This document shows positions 30,450 through 40,402 of a stretch of DNA of 64,000 bases, piece by piece. Below the pieces are notes generated by a model, which made no database searches, had not been told where the DNA came from, and saw nothing but the letters and a program-made list of their open reading frames with translations. Location of the stretch: assembly GCF_004343195.1 (NCBI RefSeq), contig NZ_SMCR01000001.1, forward strand, positions 310,001 to 374,000. The letters run 5' to 3'. This stretch comes from Biostraticola tofi (GTDB lineage: Bacteria; Pseudomonadota; Gammaproteobacteria; Enterobacterales; Enterobacteriaceae). The position numbers and the translations under genes were made by a program. How positions within the stretch are numbered: position 1 is the first letter of the stretch; every line of letters begins with the position of its first letter.

Positions 30450-30630
30450 AGTATGTTCCGTAGCGGGATTATTGAGCAGAAAACGGGTCAATCATAACAG
30501 AGAAGCCCTGAGGTATAAATAAATCTTAACGTATTCGTATCTTACTGTGCTCCCAGAAAAAAAGAGGATGGTATCTGAGAATAATTCATTTAAACTGCGG
30601 GTTTGAAAGCAACTGATATGGATAATAAGT

Positions 30631-31161
30631 ATGTTGCAATTTTTCAATAGCTGCTCAAAAGGGCGAGGTGCCTGGCTACTGCTGGCATTGACCGCCTTCG
30701 CCCTTGAGTTGGTGGCTCTTTATTTTCAGCATGTCATGTTATTAAAGCCGTGTGTATTGTGCATTTATCAACGATGCGCACTGTTTGGCGTAATGGGCGC
30801 TGGCTTGGTAGGGGCTTTTGCGCCTTCAACACCGCTACGTTTCGCCGCCATCGGCATCTGGCTTTACAGCGCCTGGGAAGGCTTGAGACTGGCGATGCAG
30901 CACACGGATATCCAGCTCAATCCGTCTCCTTTCGTCACCTGTGATTTTTTTGTCAGCTTTCCAACCTGGCTGCCGCTGGATAAATGGCTGCCGTCAATCT
31001 TCAGCGCCGAAGGCGATTGCGCCCAGCGGCAGTGGAGTTTTATGTCGCTGGAAATGCCGCAATGGATGATCATCATCTTCGGCGCCTTCCTGCTCATCGG
31101 GGCCATCGTGCTTATCGCCCAACCTTTCACTCGCCCTAAGCGGGATTTGTTCAACCGTTGA
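30631..31161 (+). CDS. dsbB: Disulfide bond formation protein B
   Basis: Inner-membrane quinone reductase that reoxidises periplasmic DsbA. The 176 residues form four hydrophobic helices. Both cysteine pairs are at the classical positions: Cys41-VL-Cys44 in LKPCVLC, and Cys104 and Cys130 in FVTCDFF and AEGDCAQ. A further cysteine (Cys49) is present. Followed by the convergent ycgN with only 18 bases between. Confidence 0.96.
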   Translation: MLQFFNSCSKGRGAWLLLALTAFALELVALYFQHVMLLKPCVLCIYQRCALFGVMGAGLVGAFAPSTPLRFAAIGIWLYSAWEGLRLAMQHTDIQLNPSPFVTCDFFVSFPTWLPLDKWLPSIFSAEGDCAQRQWSFMSLEMPQWMIIIFGAFLLIGAIVLIAQPFTRPKRDLFNR

Positions 31162-31179
31162 TTTTAGACCGACCGGTCG

Positions 31180-31632
31180 TCAGTTTTCCCAGACCCGGTC
31201 GGGATGATTCATGATATGGTCTTCCCAATCGACAACTTCACTTTCATGCACCGCTATATGGCGTACCGAGATACGTTTGCCGTGCATGGCCGCTTTCGAG
31301 CCCGTCAACAATGGATGCCAGTCCGGCAGCGGTTTACCTTCACCTTGCAAACGGTAAGCGCAGGTGGGCGGCAGCCAGTCGAAAGTGGTCAGATTTTCCC
31401 GCGTCAGTTTGATGCAGTCGGATTCGAATTCAAAACGCCGCTCATAGTGCCGGCATTGGCAGGTTTTGATATTGAGCTGATTGCAGGCAACGTTGGTGAA
31501 GTAAATCTGCTCGGTGTCTTCATCAATCAGTTTATTCAAGCAGCAGCGGCCACAGCCATCACATAATGACTCCCATTCCTGGTCAGTCATTTCTTCCAGC
31601 GTTTTCGTCTGCCAGAACGGCGGTTGGCTCAT
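31180..31632 (-). CDS. ycgN: YcgN family cysteine-cluster protein (UPF0260)
   Basis: A 150-residue protein of unknown function with a putative Fe/Zn-binding cysteine set: [11 protein letters not shown] near residue 25 and the later [41 protein letters not shown] is a further family hallmark. It is next to ycgM as in E. coli. Metal binding is inferred from the cysteine-cluster domain only. Confidence 0.92.
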   Translation of the reverse strand: MSQPPFWQTKTLEEMTDQEWESLCDGCGRCCLNKLIDEDTEQIYFTNVACNQLNIKTCQCRHYERRFEFESDCIKLTRENLTTFDWLPPTCAYRLQGEGKPLPDWHPLLTGSKAAMHGKRISVRHIAVHESEVVDWEDHIMNHPDRVWEN

Positions 31633-31737
31633 CAGCGTTTCCAGTTAAATAAAGTCGGGGGGACTATATAAATCGTTCGCCGCCAGGATGCAAATATTTT
31701 TGCCGCACTCAGACCAGTAGGCGGCAAAAAAACAGCT

Positions 31738-32394
31738 TCAAATCACCCGAGTCGTTATCTGCTGGGTATTCAGGGATAGCGTCAATGCATCGCCAGAGGT
31801 CAGTTTAGCCACACCCTCAGGCGTCCCGGTCAGAATGATGTCGCCGGGCCGCAGGGTGAAATAGCGGCTCATGTAGGCGATAAGCGGCAATATAGGCGTA
31901 ATCATATCGCGGGTATTACCCTGCTGACGGAGTTCACCGTTTACCGTAAGCGATAGCTCGGCCTGCTGAGCATCGCCAAATTCCGACACCGGTATAAAGC
32001 CGGAAATCGGGCAGGAGCCATCAAAACCCTTGGCTTTTTCCCAGGGTTGACCCGCTTGCTTGAATTTGGCCTGCAGTTCACGCAGCGTCAGATCAAGGGC
32101 GACGCCATAACCGGCGATGGCTCGCGCCACGTGATCTTCATCCGCCTGTTTGAGCGGCAGACCGATCAATATCGCCAGCTCGACTTCGTGATGCACTTCG
32201 CCGTCATGCTGGGGAATCGCCAGCGGCTGGCGAATATCGCACAGGGCGGTTTCCGGTTTGATAAACAACACCGGCTCAGTAGGGGTGGCGCTGCCCATTT
32301 CTTTAATGTGATTACGATAATTGCTGCCGACGCACACCACTTTATTCACCGGAAAATCAAGTAAGGAACCTTGCCAATCTCTATGTTGATACAT
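31738..32394 (-). CDS. ycgM: Fumarylacetoacetate hydrolase-family protein YcgM
   Basis: FAH-superfamily hydrolase/decarboxylase, 218 residues, probably acting on acylpyruvates or oxaloacetate-like acids. The divalent metal site is seen in HHEVELAILIG (Glu-x-Glu) and the aspartate of GVALDLTLRELQ; GDIILTGTPEGV is the conserved C-terminal turn. It is upstream of ycgN with a spacer containing a TTTTTGCCGC / GCGGCAAAAA stem (31697-31730), a possible terminator. Exact substrate unknown. Confidence 0.92.
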   Translation of the reverse strand: MYQHRDWQGSLLDFPVNKVVCVGSNYRNHIKEMGSATPTEPVLFIKPETALCDIRQPLAIPQHDGEVHHEVELAILIGLPLKQADEDHVARAIAGYGVALDLTLRELQAKFKQAGQPWEKAKGFDGSCPISGFIPVSEFGDAQQAELSLTVNGELRQQGNTRDMITPILPLIAYMSRYFTLRPGDIILTGTPEGVAKLTSGDALTLSLNTQQITTRVI

Positions 32395-32477
32395 GCCCTG
32401 CTCTCCTGACAGTGAGTTATAAGACCGCGTGATAGAAATAGATCACCTTGCCATACAGTAGTCAGTGCGGCATTTGA

Positions 32478-33521
32478 TTACAACGACAAAGAAGTAATTT
32501 CATCAGACATTAAACCAATGCTAAGTGCAAAATAGAGCGAACGATTCCAATGCATCAGGGTACGGAAATTGGCATTGACCATAAAAGCCCGCCCCTGAAG
32601 ATCATCAGGGATAATAATCCACGTCGGATTATCGATTTCTTTAAGGGGAGTGCCGTCTGGCTGAGTGACGCCTCGTACTTTCCACTGATGAGCCGTTCTG
32701 GCCTGCGAGTCCTTGAGACCGGCGCTTTCCAGCGGAAAACCGGCCGGCAATTTAACTTCCCTTCCCCAGCCGATGCCGGGTTGCCAGCCCTCGGTGTGCA
32801 GGTAATTGGCGGTGGAGGCAAACACATCCGGCAACGACGCCCAGATATCAGCTTTACCGTCTTCGTCGCCATCGACGGCATATTTCAAATAGGACGATGG
32901 CATAAACTGCGTCTGCCCCATGGCACCGGCCCAGGAGCCTTTCAACTTATCAAGCTCAATATGACCACCATCGACTATCTTCAGGGCGGCAAACAGCTCT
33001 TGACGGAAGAAGGCTTCCCGACGCCCTTCAAAAGCCAGTGTAGCCAAAGCGGAGATCACATCTTCTCTGCCCTGTATCTTGCTGAAGCTGCTTTCCATGC
33101 CCCAAAGAGCAATGATGATGCTTGCCGGCACTCCTGTCTGCCGGCTTAACGGGCCGAGCGCTGACGCGTGCAACGCCAGCATCTCCCGGCCCTTCTGTAT
33201 CCGCGGTTGGGGCAATACACGCTGCAGATAGTCATCCAGAGTTATTTTTTTTTCCGGCTGGTTTCGATCAGACAGCACCGCGTGCTCGATAAAATGGACC
33301 CCGGCGAACGCCTATTCAACCACCCGGGCTCTGATGCCGAGGGCCAGCGCCTGCGCCTTCAGTTGCTCGACATAAGCCGGAAACGCCGCCGCATCCGGAT
33401 ACTGCGGTTTATCCTGGTCCGGCGCTGTATTGCCAGGCGCGGCGGCAAGGGTAGTCGAAGACAGTAAGCCGGCCACTAGCAGGACACTACAAACCCTTAA
33501 AACAGAGCGGGATAATGTCAC
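32478..33521 (-). pseudogene. Lytic murein transglycosylase (MltB family) with in-frame amber stop
   Basis: The frame encodes an exported MltB-type peptidoglycan lyase: a signal peptide (VLRVCSVLLVAGLLSSTTLAAA), then after a TAG codon at 33314-33312 the same frame resumes without any shift as AFAGVHFIEHAVLSDRN and the full catalytic domain (ALWGMESSFSKIQG with the catalytic Glu; GSWAGAMGQTQFMPSSYL; YLHTEGWQPG). The neighbouring codons suggest CAG or a similar codon became TAG after residue 70. Restart at a GTG (33278) would give a protein without a signal peptide, which could not reach its substrate. Total 348 codons including the stop. Sequencing error or amber suppression are the alternatives. 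Confidence 0.85.
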
Positions 33522-33617
33522 TGATAAACTCCTCTGAGCCCACGGTTATTTATTGGCGACACAATATGAAAGACAGCATAGCCGACAAAAGGCATAGTGG
33601 ATTAATGATCAGTAATA

Positions 33618-33881
33618 TTATCGATTATTATGCGCCGACAATAAATTGGTGATCGGGGGAGGTAATTGCAGATAAAAGCCTTGTTCAGTCAGCGCGTCTT
33701 TTACTTTGTTCACATCTGCCGAGGCTAATTTTTTACTGCCATCCAAAGGTAGCAGCATTGAAAGCACAGGTTTGCCGAAGTGTTTCAATAAATCAGGCGG
33801 GACGCGGGAAAAATCGTCCTTCTTTTCGATGAAAAGGTATGTCTGGTCCTGTTTGGTACTTCGATAGATCACACAAAACAT
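33618..33881 (-). CDS. ycgL: YcgL family protein
   Basis: A small cytoplasmic protein (87 residues) of unknown function. [19 protein letters not shown] and the middle [21 protein letters not shown] (in two parts) identify the YcgL family, as does GFYLQLPPP. It lies divergent from minC, the same place as in E. coli and Yersinia. Confidence 0.92.
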   Translation of the reverse strand: MFCVIYRSTKQDQTYLFIEKKDDFSRVPPDLLKHFGKPVLSMLLPLDGSKKLASADVNKVKDALTEQGFYLQLPPPITNLLSAHNNR

Positions 33882-34016
33882 ATTTTTTACTCTTTTTACT
33901 TTAAATGGTGTCTTGCCTGTATATAGCTGTGACTATAACATGTTTGAAGTGCTTCGGAATATCGCCTCCCGGTAGCGTACCGGGAAAATACACGTGCTAA
34001 GACTGAGTCAGGATAG

Positions 34017-34694
34017 ATGTCACAAACGCCCATTGAGTTGAAAGGCAGTAGTTTTACTTTATCGGTAATTCATGTTCATGACGCGAAACCTGAGGATATT
34101 CGTCAGGCATTACAGCAAAAAGTTGAACAGGCGCCGGCTTTTTTTAAAGACGCGCCGGTAGTTATCAATGCTTCAGCATTAACCCGTGATACTGACTGGT
34201 CTTCATTGACACTGGTATTCAGAACCGCAGGACTGCACGTTGTCGGCGTAAGCGGCTGCAAGGATGCCAACCTTAAAAAGGCGATTATCAAAAGCGGCCT
34301 GCCTTTGCTGTCGGAAGGCAAGGCGCAGGCTCATTCCGCCGCCGCGCCTGAAAAGCCGCTGGCGGCAAAAACGCGTCTGGTAGATAGCCCGGTGCGTTCC
34401 GGACAGCAGATTTATGCGCGAAACAGCGATTTGATTGTCACCAGCAGCGTCAGTGCCGGCGCTGAGCTCATTGCTGATGGCAATATACACGTTTATGGCA
34501 TGATGCGCGGACGGGCGCTGGCGGGGGCATCAGGCGATGCACAATGCCAGATTTTCTGCACCCATCTGTCGCCGGAACTGGTTTCAATTGCCGGTCAGTA
34601 CTGGCTAAGCGATCAGATTCCGGCAGAGTTTGCAGGTAAGGCAGCCAGGCTTACCCTGCTCGATAATATCCTGACCATTCAACCTTTAAATTAA
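34017..34694 (+). CDS. minC: Septum site-determining protein MinC
   Basis: Inhibitor of FtsZ assembly at the cell poles. The 225 residues have the N-terminal FtsZ-binding domain ([17 protein letters not shown]) and, after an Ala-rich linker near 105-120, the C-terminal beta-helix domain with [35 protein letters not shown] and [16 protein letters not shown], which binds MinD. First gene of minCDE; 22 bases separate it from minD. Confidence 0.96.
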   Translation: MSQTPIELKGSSFTLSVIHVHDAKPEDIRQALQQKVEQAPAFFKDAPVVINASALTRDTDWSSLTLVFRTAGLHVVGVSGCKDANLKKAIIKSGLPLLSEGKAQAHSAAAPEKPLAAKTRLVDSPVRSGQQIYARNSDLIVTSSVSAGAELIADGNIHVYGMMRGRALAGASGDAQCQIFCTHLSPELVSIAGQYWLSDQIPAEFAGKAARLTLLDNILTIQPLN

Positions 34695-34716
34695 GCCCTT
34701 GACAAGGAATCCTTTT

Positions 34717-35529
34717 ATGGCACGCATCATAGTTGTTACTTCGGGTAAAGGGGGCGTAGGCAAGACCACATCAAGCGCAGCCATTGCCACCGGCTTAGCA
34801 CGTAAGGGCAAAAAAACGGTGGTAATCGATTTTGATATCGGTCTACGTAACCTTGATCTTATCATGGGCTGCGAGCGCCGCGTCGTCTATGATTTCGTTA
34901 ATGTCATCCAGGGCGATGCCACGCTTAATCAGGCGCTTATTAAAGATAAGCGCACCGATAACCTGTATATCCTGCCCGCTTCGCAGACCCGTGACAAAGA
35001 TGCTCTCACCCGTGAAGGCGTCGAGAAAATCCTGGCCGATCTGGCCGAAATGAACTTTGATTTCATCGTCTGCGATTCCCCTGCGGGCATTGAAACCGGT
35101 GCGCTGATGGCGCTCTATTTTGCTGACGAAGCCATTATTACCACTAACCCGGAAGTCTCGTCGGTTCGTGACTCGGACCGTATCCTCGGCATTCTTTCAT
35201 CCAAATCCCGCCGCGCTGAGAATGGCGAAGATCCGATTAAGGAGCATCTGTTGCTTACCCGCTACAACCCGGGTCGCGTTAACCGTGGCGATATGCTCAG
35301 CATGGAAGATGTGATAGAAATTCTTCGCATTCCTCTGGTAGGTGTGATCCCTGAAGATCAGTCAGTATTGCGTGCGTCCAACCAGGGCGAGCCAGTCATA
35401 CTTGACGCGGAGTCTGATGCCGGCCAGGCCTATGCAGACATGGTCGATCGCCTGTTAGGAGAAGAACGCCCCTTCCGCTTCATTGAAGAAGAGAAGAAGG
35501 GATTCCTGAAACGCCTATTTGGGGGATAA
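34717..35529 (+). CDS. minD: Septum site-determining ATPase MinD
   Basis: Membrane-associated ParA-type ATPase of the Min oscillator; 270 residues as in E. coli. The deviant Walker A motif SGKGGVGKTTSSAA is at residues 9-22, DFDIGLRNLDLIMGCERR follows, and the C-terminal amphipathic membrane helix is KGFLKRLFGG. The ATG at 34717 has an AAGGAA site; the frame is open a little further upstream without homology. minE follows after six bases. Confidence 0.98.
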   Translation: MARIIVVTSGKGGVGKTTSSAAIATGLARKGKKTVVIDFDIGLRNLDLIMGCERRVVYDFVNVIQGDATLNQALIKDKRTDNLYILPASQTRDKDALTREGVEKILADLAEMNFDFIVCDSPAGIETGALMALYFADEAIITTNPEVSSVRDSDRILGILSSKSRRAENGEDPIKEHLLLTRYNPGRVNRGDMLSMEDVIEILRIPLVGVIPEDQSVLRASNQGEPVILDAESDAGQAYADMVDRLLGEERPFRFIEEEKKGFLKRLFGG

Positions 35530-35535
35530 TAAACC

Positions 35536-35805
35536 ATGGCCTTACTCGACTTTTTTCTCTCCCGTAAAAAAACGACAGCCAATATAGCCAAGGAACGGCT
35601 GCAGATTATCGTCGCAGAGCGTCGCCGGGGGGACAGCGAACCCCACTACCTGCCGCAGCTGAAGCGCGATATTCTTGAGGTAATCTGCCGCTATGTGCAA
35701 ATAGATCCGGAAATGGTCTCGGTACAGCTTGAGCAGAAAGAGGGAGATATCTCGATACTTGAGCTTAATGTTACGCTGCCAGAAGCGGAAGAAAGCGCTA
35801 AATAA
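35536..35805 (+). CDS. minE: Cell division topological specificity factor MinE
   Basis: Stimulates MinD ATPase and drives pole-to-pole oscillation. The 89 residues have an N-terminal anti-MinCD segment ([20 protein letters not shown]) and the dimerisation domain ([30 protein letters not shown]). Ends the minCDE operon; its stop codon is followed at once by the inverted repeat that flanks the octanucleotide tract. Confidence 0.97.
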   Translation: MALLDFFLSRKKTTANIAKERLQIIVAERRRGDSEPHYLPQLKRDILEVICRYVQIDPEMVSVQLEQKEGDISILELNVTLPEAEESAK

Positions 35806-35832
35806 GCCCTAGCCAATAGCCTGCCCCTGCAG

Positions 35833-35912
35833 TCATGCAGTCATGCAGTCATGCAGTCATGCAGTCATGCAGTCATGCAGTCATGCAGTCATGCAGTCAT
35901 GCAGTCATGCAG
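35833..35912. repeat. (TCATGCAG)10 octanucleotide tandem repeat in a terminator-like loop
   Basis: Ten exact copies of the 8-mer lie between the convergent minE and rnd stop codons. They are enclosed by a perfect 15-bp inverted repeat (TAGCCTGCCCCTGCA at 35817-35831 and its complement at 35908-35922), and the pairing continues outward imperfectly (AGCCCT / AGGGCT). The plain reading is a bidirectional terminator hairpin whose loop has been enlarged by repeat expansion. Ten identical copies suggest recent or ongoing slippage, so copy number may vary between strains. Confidence 0.95.
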
Positions 35913-35931
35913 GGGCAGGCTACGGCAGGGC

Positions 35932-37077
35932 TTATTGCTGTTCCGGCGTCTTTACGGCTCCTTGCAGCAGTCCAGTGAGCATATCTCCCATCAATGCGCC
36001 CCGCCAGCCACTGACCAGTTCAGGTTCTCGCGCTGCCTCGGTCAGCCCCCAGTGATTGCTCAGCAGCTGATTTATCTGCCGGCGTGATGCCAGTAACTCA
36101 ACCGACAGGCCGGTTTGCTGGCTGACCAGGGCTATCTGCTCTTTGATGCGCTTGAACACCTGACGATAGCCGGTGTGATCGACAAGATTCAACACCGGTT
36201 CCGGCAGAGCGTCATCGGCTAGCGCCTCGGCTTCCTGTACCAGGGCCACCAGAGTGTTGCCGTGATAGCGGATTTCAGGCCCGCTCAGGCCGAGTTTATC
36301 AAGCTCAGCCAGCGAGCCGGGCATGAAGCGCGCCACCTGCCACAGATTTTCCTCGCGCACGACGAAATTGACCGCCATATCCCGCTCGCGCGCTTTGCGC
36401 AACCGCCATGCGGCCAGCTTTTGCAGGCAGGCCAGCTGTCGGGTCCGCAATTGCCAGGCATGGGTGATATCCCGGTAGGCCAGCTCGGGACTGACCGTGT
36501 CCTGGCGGCGCAGGCAGATAGCGTCGCATTCCTGCCGGGCCGCCGTCATCCAGCCTGCCTGTTCTGTTTCAGCCAGCAGTTTTTCCGCCATCGGCAACAG
36601 CCAGTAAACGTCAGCGGCAGCGTAGCTGCACTGCTTCTCACTCAACGGACGCGCCAGCCAGTCAGTACGCGATTCACTTTTATCCAGCGCTACCTGGTGG
36701 TATTCCAGCACCATAGCCGCAAAGCCGCGGGATAATGGTTTCCCGGTAAAAGCCGCCAGGACCTGGGTATCGATCATCGGCACCGGCAACTGGGAAAAAG
36801 CATGCAGGAATACTTCCAGATCCTCGCTGCAGGCATGCAGGATCTTGACCACCGCGCTGTCAGCCAGCAAGTCGATAAACGGCTGCCAGTCGGTTATCGC
36901 CAGCGGATCGATTAAAGATAGATTGACCCCATCGAATAATTGAATCAGACCCAGTTGAGGATAGTAGGTTCGAGTACGAACAAATTCGGTGTCCAGCGCG
37001 ATTCTGGGAAATTGACGAGCTTGCTCACAAAGCGTCTGTAATTGGCCGTCCTGAGTGATTAATTGATAATTTAGCAC
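35932..37077 (-). CDS. rnd: Ribonuclease D
   Basis: 3'-5' exoribonuclease trimming tRNA and other small RNA 3' ends. The 381 residues carry the DEDDy exonuclease motifs: LDTEFVRTRTYYPQLGLIQL (Exo I), ILHACSEDLEVF (Exo II) and CSYAAADVYWLLP (Exo III, with the Tyr), followed by an HRDC domain (about 210-290) and a second helical region. It sits between minE and fadD; in E. coli the fadD-rnd-minE order is not contiguous to the dad/fadR genes in the same way. Confidence 0.95.
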   Translation of the reverse strand: MLNYQLITQDGQLQTLCEQARQFPRIALDTEFVRTRTYYPQLGLIQLFDGVNLSLIDPLAITDWQPFIDLLADSAVVKILHACSEDLEVFLHAFSQLPVPMIDTQVLAAFTGKPLSRGFAAMVLEYHQVALDKSESRTDWLARPLSEKQCSYAAADVYWLLPMAEKLLAETEQAGWMTAARQECDAICLRRQDTVSPELAYRDITHAWQLRTRQLACLQKLAAWRLRKARERDMAVNFVVREENLWQVARFMPGSLAELDKLGLSGPEIRYHGNTLVALVQEAEALADDALPEPVLNLVDHTGYRQVFKRIKEQIALVSQQTGLSVELLASRRQINQLLSNHWGLTEAAREPELVSGWRGALMGDMLTGLLQGAVKTPEQQ

Positions 37078-37160
37078 TGCATTCTCTTACGTGAGTCTAT
37101 TAAAAATAACAACGTCGGCCTGTCCGGCGTTAAATAAATACTGCCCGCGGCAAGGGCGGT

Positions 37161-38846
37161 TTAAAGCGTTTTAAGACTTTGCTGTCCGACCGATTGGCTG
37201 CGCAATTGCTTGCGTAGTACTTTTCCCACCGCCGACAATGGCAGCGCATCGCAAAATACAATCATTCTGGGAACTTTATATCCGGTCAGGTAGCGTCGGC
37301 AGTAATTCACCAGTTCATCGCCGGTCAATGACGGGTCTTTTTTGACCACCACCAGCTTTATCGCTTCACCCGTATTATCGCAGGGAATACCAATCGCGGC
37401 AGCCTCGCTAACTTTAGGATGGCGATTGACAACCGCTTCGATTTCATTGGGATAAACATTGAAACCCGATACCAGAATGATATCTTTTTTGCGATCGACG
37501 ATATGGAAAAAACCGTCCGAGTCCACTGTAACGACATCGCCGGTAGAAAGCCAGCCGTCTTTGAGCACCTCAGCGCTGGCCTCAGGCTGACGCCAGTAGC
37601 CGGCCATCACCTGCGGCCCACGCACCAGCAATTCGCCTGGCTGGCCCGCGGCAACGGCATTGCCCGCATCGTCGACCACCCGGATATCGGTAGAAGGGAT
37701 CGGCAGGCCGATACTGCCGCTGTAGCACTGTAGATTATGGGGATTGCCGCTTACCAACGGCGAGGCTTCGGTAAGCCCATACCCCTCAAGCAGATGACTG
37801 CCGGTTAACGACTGCCAGCGTTCAGCCACCGTTTGCTGAATCGGCATACCGCCGGCGACCGAAAGCTTGAGCGATCTAAAATCAAGGCGGGTAAATGCCT
37901 GATTATTCAGCAGGGCCCGGTAAAGGGTATTGACGCCGGAAATAGCGGTAAAAGGCTGACGGCGAAGCGTCTTCACCAAGCCGGGAATGTCACGGCCGTT
38001 GGTAATCAGCAGGTTGCAGCCGCCCATTTCGACAAACAGCAGGCAATTCACTGCCAGCGCAAAAATATGGTAGAGCGGCAGCGCCGTTACCATGGTTTCA
38101 TTGCCGGCCTGCAGCAAAGGACCATAGGCGGCTTTGATCTGGGCCACATTGGCCAGAATATTGCGATGGGTCAGCATGGCGCCTTTGGCCAGCCCGGTCG
38201 TTGCGCCGGTATATTGCAAAAACGCCAGATCGCTGCTTTTCACCGGCGGCGGCGCATATTTTAGCCGGCTGCCGATCGCCAGCGCCGTTTTCCAGGCGAC
38301 GGCCGTTGGCAAATGATAGTCCGGCACCCCTTTTTTCAGGTATTTTACCACCGCCGACATCAGCAGGCCTTTAAGACCGGGCAGTTCATCGCCGATTTCA
38401 GTCACAACGATATGACGGACATCGCTCTGTTTGACCACCGCAGCCAAGGTATGCGCAAAGTTGGCATTGACGATAATTGCCGCCGCACCGCTGTCGTTCA
38501 GATGATGGGCCAGCTCGGCGGGCTTGTAGAGCGGATTGATGTTAACTACCGTCATACCGGCGCGCAGGATGCCGAACAGGGCCACCGGATACTGCAGCAG
38601 ATTAGGCATCATAAGCGCTATCCGCGAGCCGGCCGGCAGCTTTAAGTGCTGAAGATAGGCGGCAAAAGCGCGGCTTTTGCTGTCCAACTGCCGATAAGTC
38701 AACACACGACCGAAATTGATAAATGCCGGTCGATCGGCAAAACGCCGCACGACATGATCAAATTGATCAACCAATGAACTGTAGGTATCAGGATTGATGT
38801 GGGCCGGCACATCCTCCGGGTAATGACTGAGCCAGTTTTTTTCCAT
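37161..38846 (-). CDS. fadD: Long-chain fatty acid-CoA ligase
   Basis: Activates fatty acids at the inner membrane for uptake and beta-oxidation. About 561 residues with the AMP-binding motif [18 protein letters not shown] (about 213-230), [13 protein letters not shown], and the fatty-acyl signature [16 protein letters not shown]...[20 protein letters not shown]. In E. coli the first motif reads YTGGTTG; the second Gly is Ala here. Start 38846 ([14 protein letters not shown]) agrees with homologues; an ATG at 38879 behind AAAGGA is an alternative adding eleven residues. FadR, its usual repressor, is encoded in the window; no clear operator was found. Confidence 0.93.
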   Translation of the reverse strand: MEKNWLSHYPEDVPAHINPDTYSSLVDQFDHVVRRFADRPAFINFGRVLTYRQLDSKSRAFAAYLQHLKLPAGSRIALMMPNLLQYPVALFGILRAGMTVVNINPLYKPAELAHHLNDSGAAAIIVNANFAHTLAAVVKQSDVRHIVVTEIGDELPGLKGLLMSAVVKYLKKGVPDYHLPTAVAWKTALAIGSRLKYAPPPVKSSDLAFLQYTGATTGLAKGAMLTHRNILANVAQIKAAYGPLLQAGNETMVTALPLYHIFALAVNCLLFVEMGGCNLLITNGRDIPGLVKTLRRQPFTAISGVNTLYRALLNNQAFTRLDFRSLKLSVAGGMPIQQTVAERWQSLTGSHLLEGYGLTEASPLVSGNPHNLQCYSGSIGLPIPSTDIRVVDDAGNAVAAGQPGELLVRGPQVMAGYWRQPEASAEVLKDGWLSTGDVVTVDSDGFFHIVDRKKDIILVSGFNVYPNEIEAVVNRHPKVSEAAAIGIPCDNTGEAIKLVVVKKDPSLTGDELVNYCRRYLTGYKVPRMIVFCDALPLSAVGKVLRKQLRSQSVGQQSLKTL

Positions 38847-38959
38847 CGGCAGAGTGCTTTGGGTGACCGGTAGTTTCATTATCCTTTCGCATCCAGGCCA
38901 TGGTTGACTGCGCTAAAGCCTTCCCGATGGCCAATGCCAGCGGGAAGGCGATACCGGGA

Positions 38960-39559
38960 TTATTCAGCAAGAATGGTTTCAACGTCAGCGGGGCCATAAT
39001 AATTATTCCAGCCCGGTCCCCAGCCTGGGCCATAATGGCCGTTCCAGCCCCAGGGCGAAACGGGCGGCCCCATCGGCGGCATCACTTGCTGGGTCAGGCG
39101 CCAACGTTTAAAGGCATTGGCCTGAACCACCACATAATTGTAGTCCGCCTGGCCGATAGTGCCTTTTTCACTGCCGGTAATCGGGCCGACAACCGTCACC
39201 CATTGATTTGTAAAATCGACCGGGTCGAGAAATCCGTTTACGTAGGCCACCAGCCGCCCTATCGATCCCTGGTGCAGCAGGGGTCTGGCGCTCTGGTCAA
39301 GATTGGACGCGGCGATTTCCAGCCGGGTACGGCCGTTGAGGTTAGTCACCTTGACCACTTTCCCCCCCATGCGGGCCTCCTGGCCCATATATAACTGCGG
39401 GGCATTCATTACCCGGACCAGATCATCCTGCGGCGTGGGGGATGTCCCGCGAATAGATTCAGGGACCGTGACACAACCGGCTAACGCCAACGCCGACATC
39501 AGTGCCGAGGCCTGGACAAATTTACGCAAACTTCGGTACATAGCAAGATGGTTACTCAT
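38960..39559 (-). CDS. yeaY: Slp family outer-membrane lipoprotein (YeaY)
   Basis: Lipoprotein of the Slp family with unknown role in envelope stress. About 199 residues; the lipobox LALAGC ends a short signal sequence, then [44 protein letters not shown] and [14 protein letters not shown] follow, with a Gly/Trp/Tyr-rich tail ([14 protein letters not shown]). Start ATG 39559 has a GAGAG site; internal ATG at 39541 is possible. It lies between tsaB and fadD on the same strand, as in E. coli, where it is sigma-E controlled. Confidence 0.92.
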   Translation of the reverse strand: MSNHLAMYRSLRKFVQASALMSALALAGCVTVPESIRGTSPTPQDDLVRVMNAPQLYMGQEARMGGKVVKVTNLNGRTRLEIAASNLDQSARPLLHQGSIGRLVAYVNGFLDPVDFTNQWVTVVGPITGSEKGTIGQADYNYVVVQANAFKRWRLTQQVMPPMGPPVSPWGWNGHYGPGWGPGWNNYYGPADVETILAE

Positions 39560-39618
39560 GTTGCGCTCTCTCAATACGTCGTTCTACTTTGACCCGAGGC
39601 TTTGCCTTTAGTTGCCGA

Positions 39619-40320
39619 TTATTCCCGGCCAGGCAATTTTTTCCAGGTGACTTCATTACGAAGATAGGTAGGCTGCACCTGCTCTGCGGACTGAACATGG
39701 CCATCACGCCACTGCTGCACCGCCAGCGGCAGCATATCGCTGGCGGCGGGTAGCAGGGTTTCACTCCGCCGCAGGTCGACACCCGAGCGCACCAGCAGAT
39801 CCGGATAGGTTTCCCAGCCGGTACCGGCACTCGCCCAGACGCCGGAAAAATCATCGGGCAGCAGGGCAAGCTGAGCCGGGGCAATCACTCTTTCGCTCTG
39901 GGCTCCTTGCCAGCAACCCTCCGCTTGCCGTTGCCAGGATGCCCAGTAGACTTCGCCCATGCGTGCATCGATAGCGGTAAACACCTGTTCAATGCCGGTG
40001 TTGCGCCAGGCGCCCTGTGCCAGGGCAGCAAGCGTTGAGACGCCGATAAGCGGCAAGTCTGCGCCCAGCGCCAGCCCTTGGGCTATGCCGATACCGATAC
40101 GCACGCCGGTGAAGCTGCCCGGACCACGGCCGAACGCCAGAGCATCCAGCTGGTTCAGTTCGATACCGGCACCGGCCAGCAGGCTGTCGACCATCGGCAG
40201 AATGCGCTGGGTGTGTTCACGGGGACAGATATCGAAGCATTCGGTAATAGTGCCATCAATCCACAATGCAGCGGAGCAGGCTTCAGTTGCGGTATCAAGG
40301 GCTAAAATTCGCGTAGACAT
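39619..40320 (-). CDS. tsaB: tRNA threonylcarbamoyladenosine biosynthesis protein TsaB
   Basis: Essential partner of TsaD/TsaE in t6A37 tRNA modification. The 233 residues have the ASKHA-fold N-terminus [16 protein letters not shown], the [16 protein letters not shown] helix used for TsaD contact, and [19 protein letters not shown]. Also contains MGEVYWASW and [15 protein letters not shown]. The yoaA stop lies 83 bases upstream on the same strand. Confidence 0.96.
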   Translation of the reverse strand: MSTRILALDTATEACSAALWIDGTITECFDICPREHTQRILPMVDSLLAGAGIELNQLDALAFGRGPGSFTGVRIGIGIAQGLALGADLPLIGVSTLAALAQGAWRNTGIEQVFTAIDARMGEVYWASWQRQAEGCWQGAQSERVIAPAQLALLPDDFSGVWASAGTGWETYPDLLVRSGVDLRRSETLLPAASDMLPLAVQQWRDGHVQSAEQVQPTYLRNEVTWKKLPGRE

Positions 40321-40402
40321 GCCAAACCTCAGGCGGGAGTAAAAGGATAATCAAACGGGCATGGATCATAGCACAGGATGCCATGCCCCGGGTTGATGGG
40401 AT

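Noticed and set aside
35833-35912. CRISPR array
   Set aside because: Units are 8 bp with no spacers, and no cas genes are near.
35843-36087. Open frames encoding repeats of MQSCSHAV
   Set aside because: They are produced by the 8-bp tandem repeat being read in frames; no ribosome site or conserved protein.
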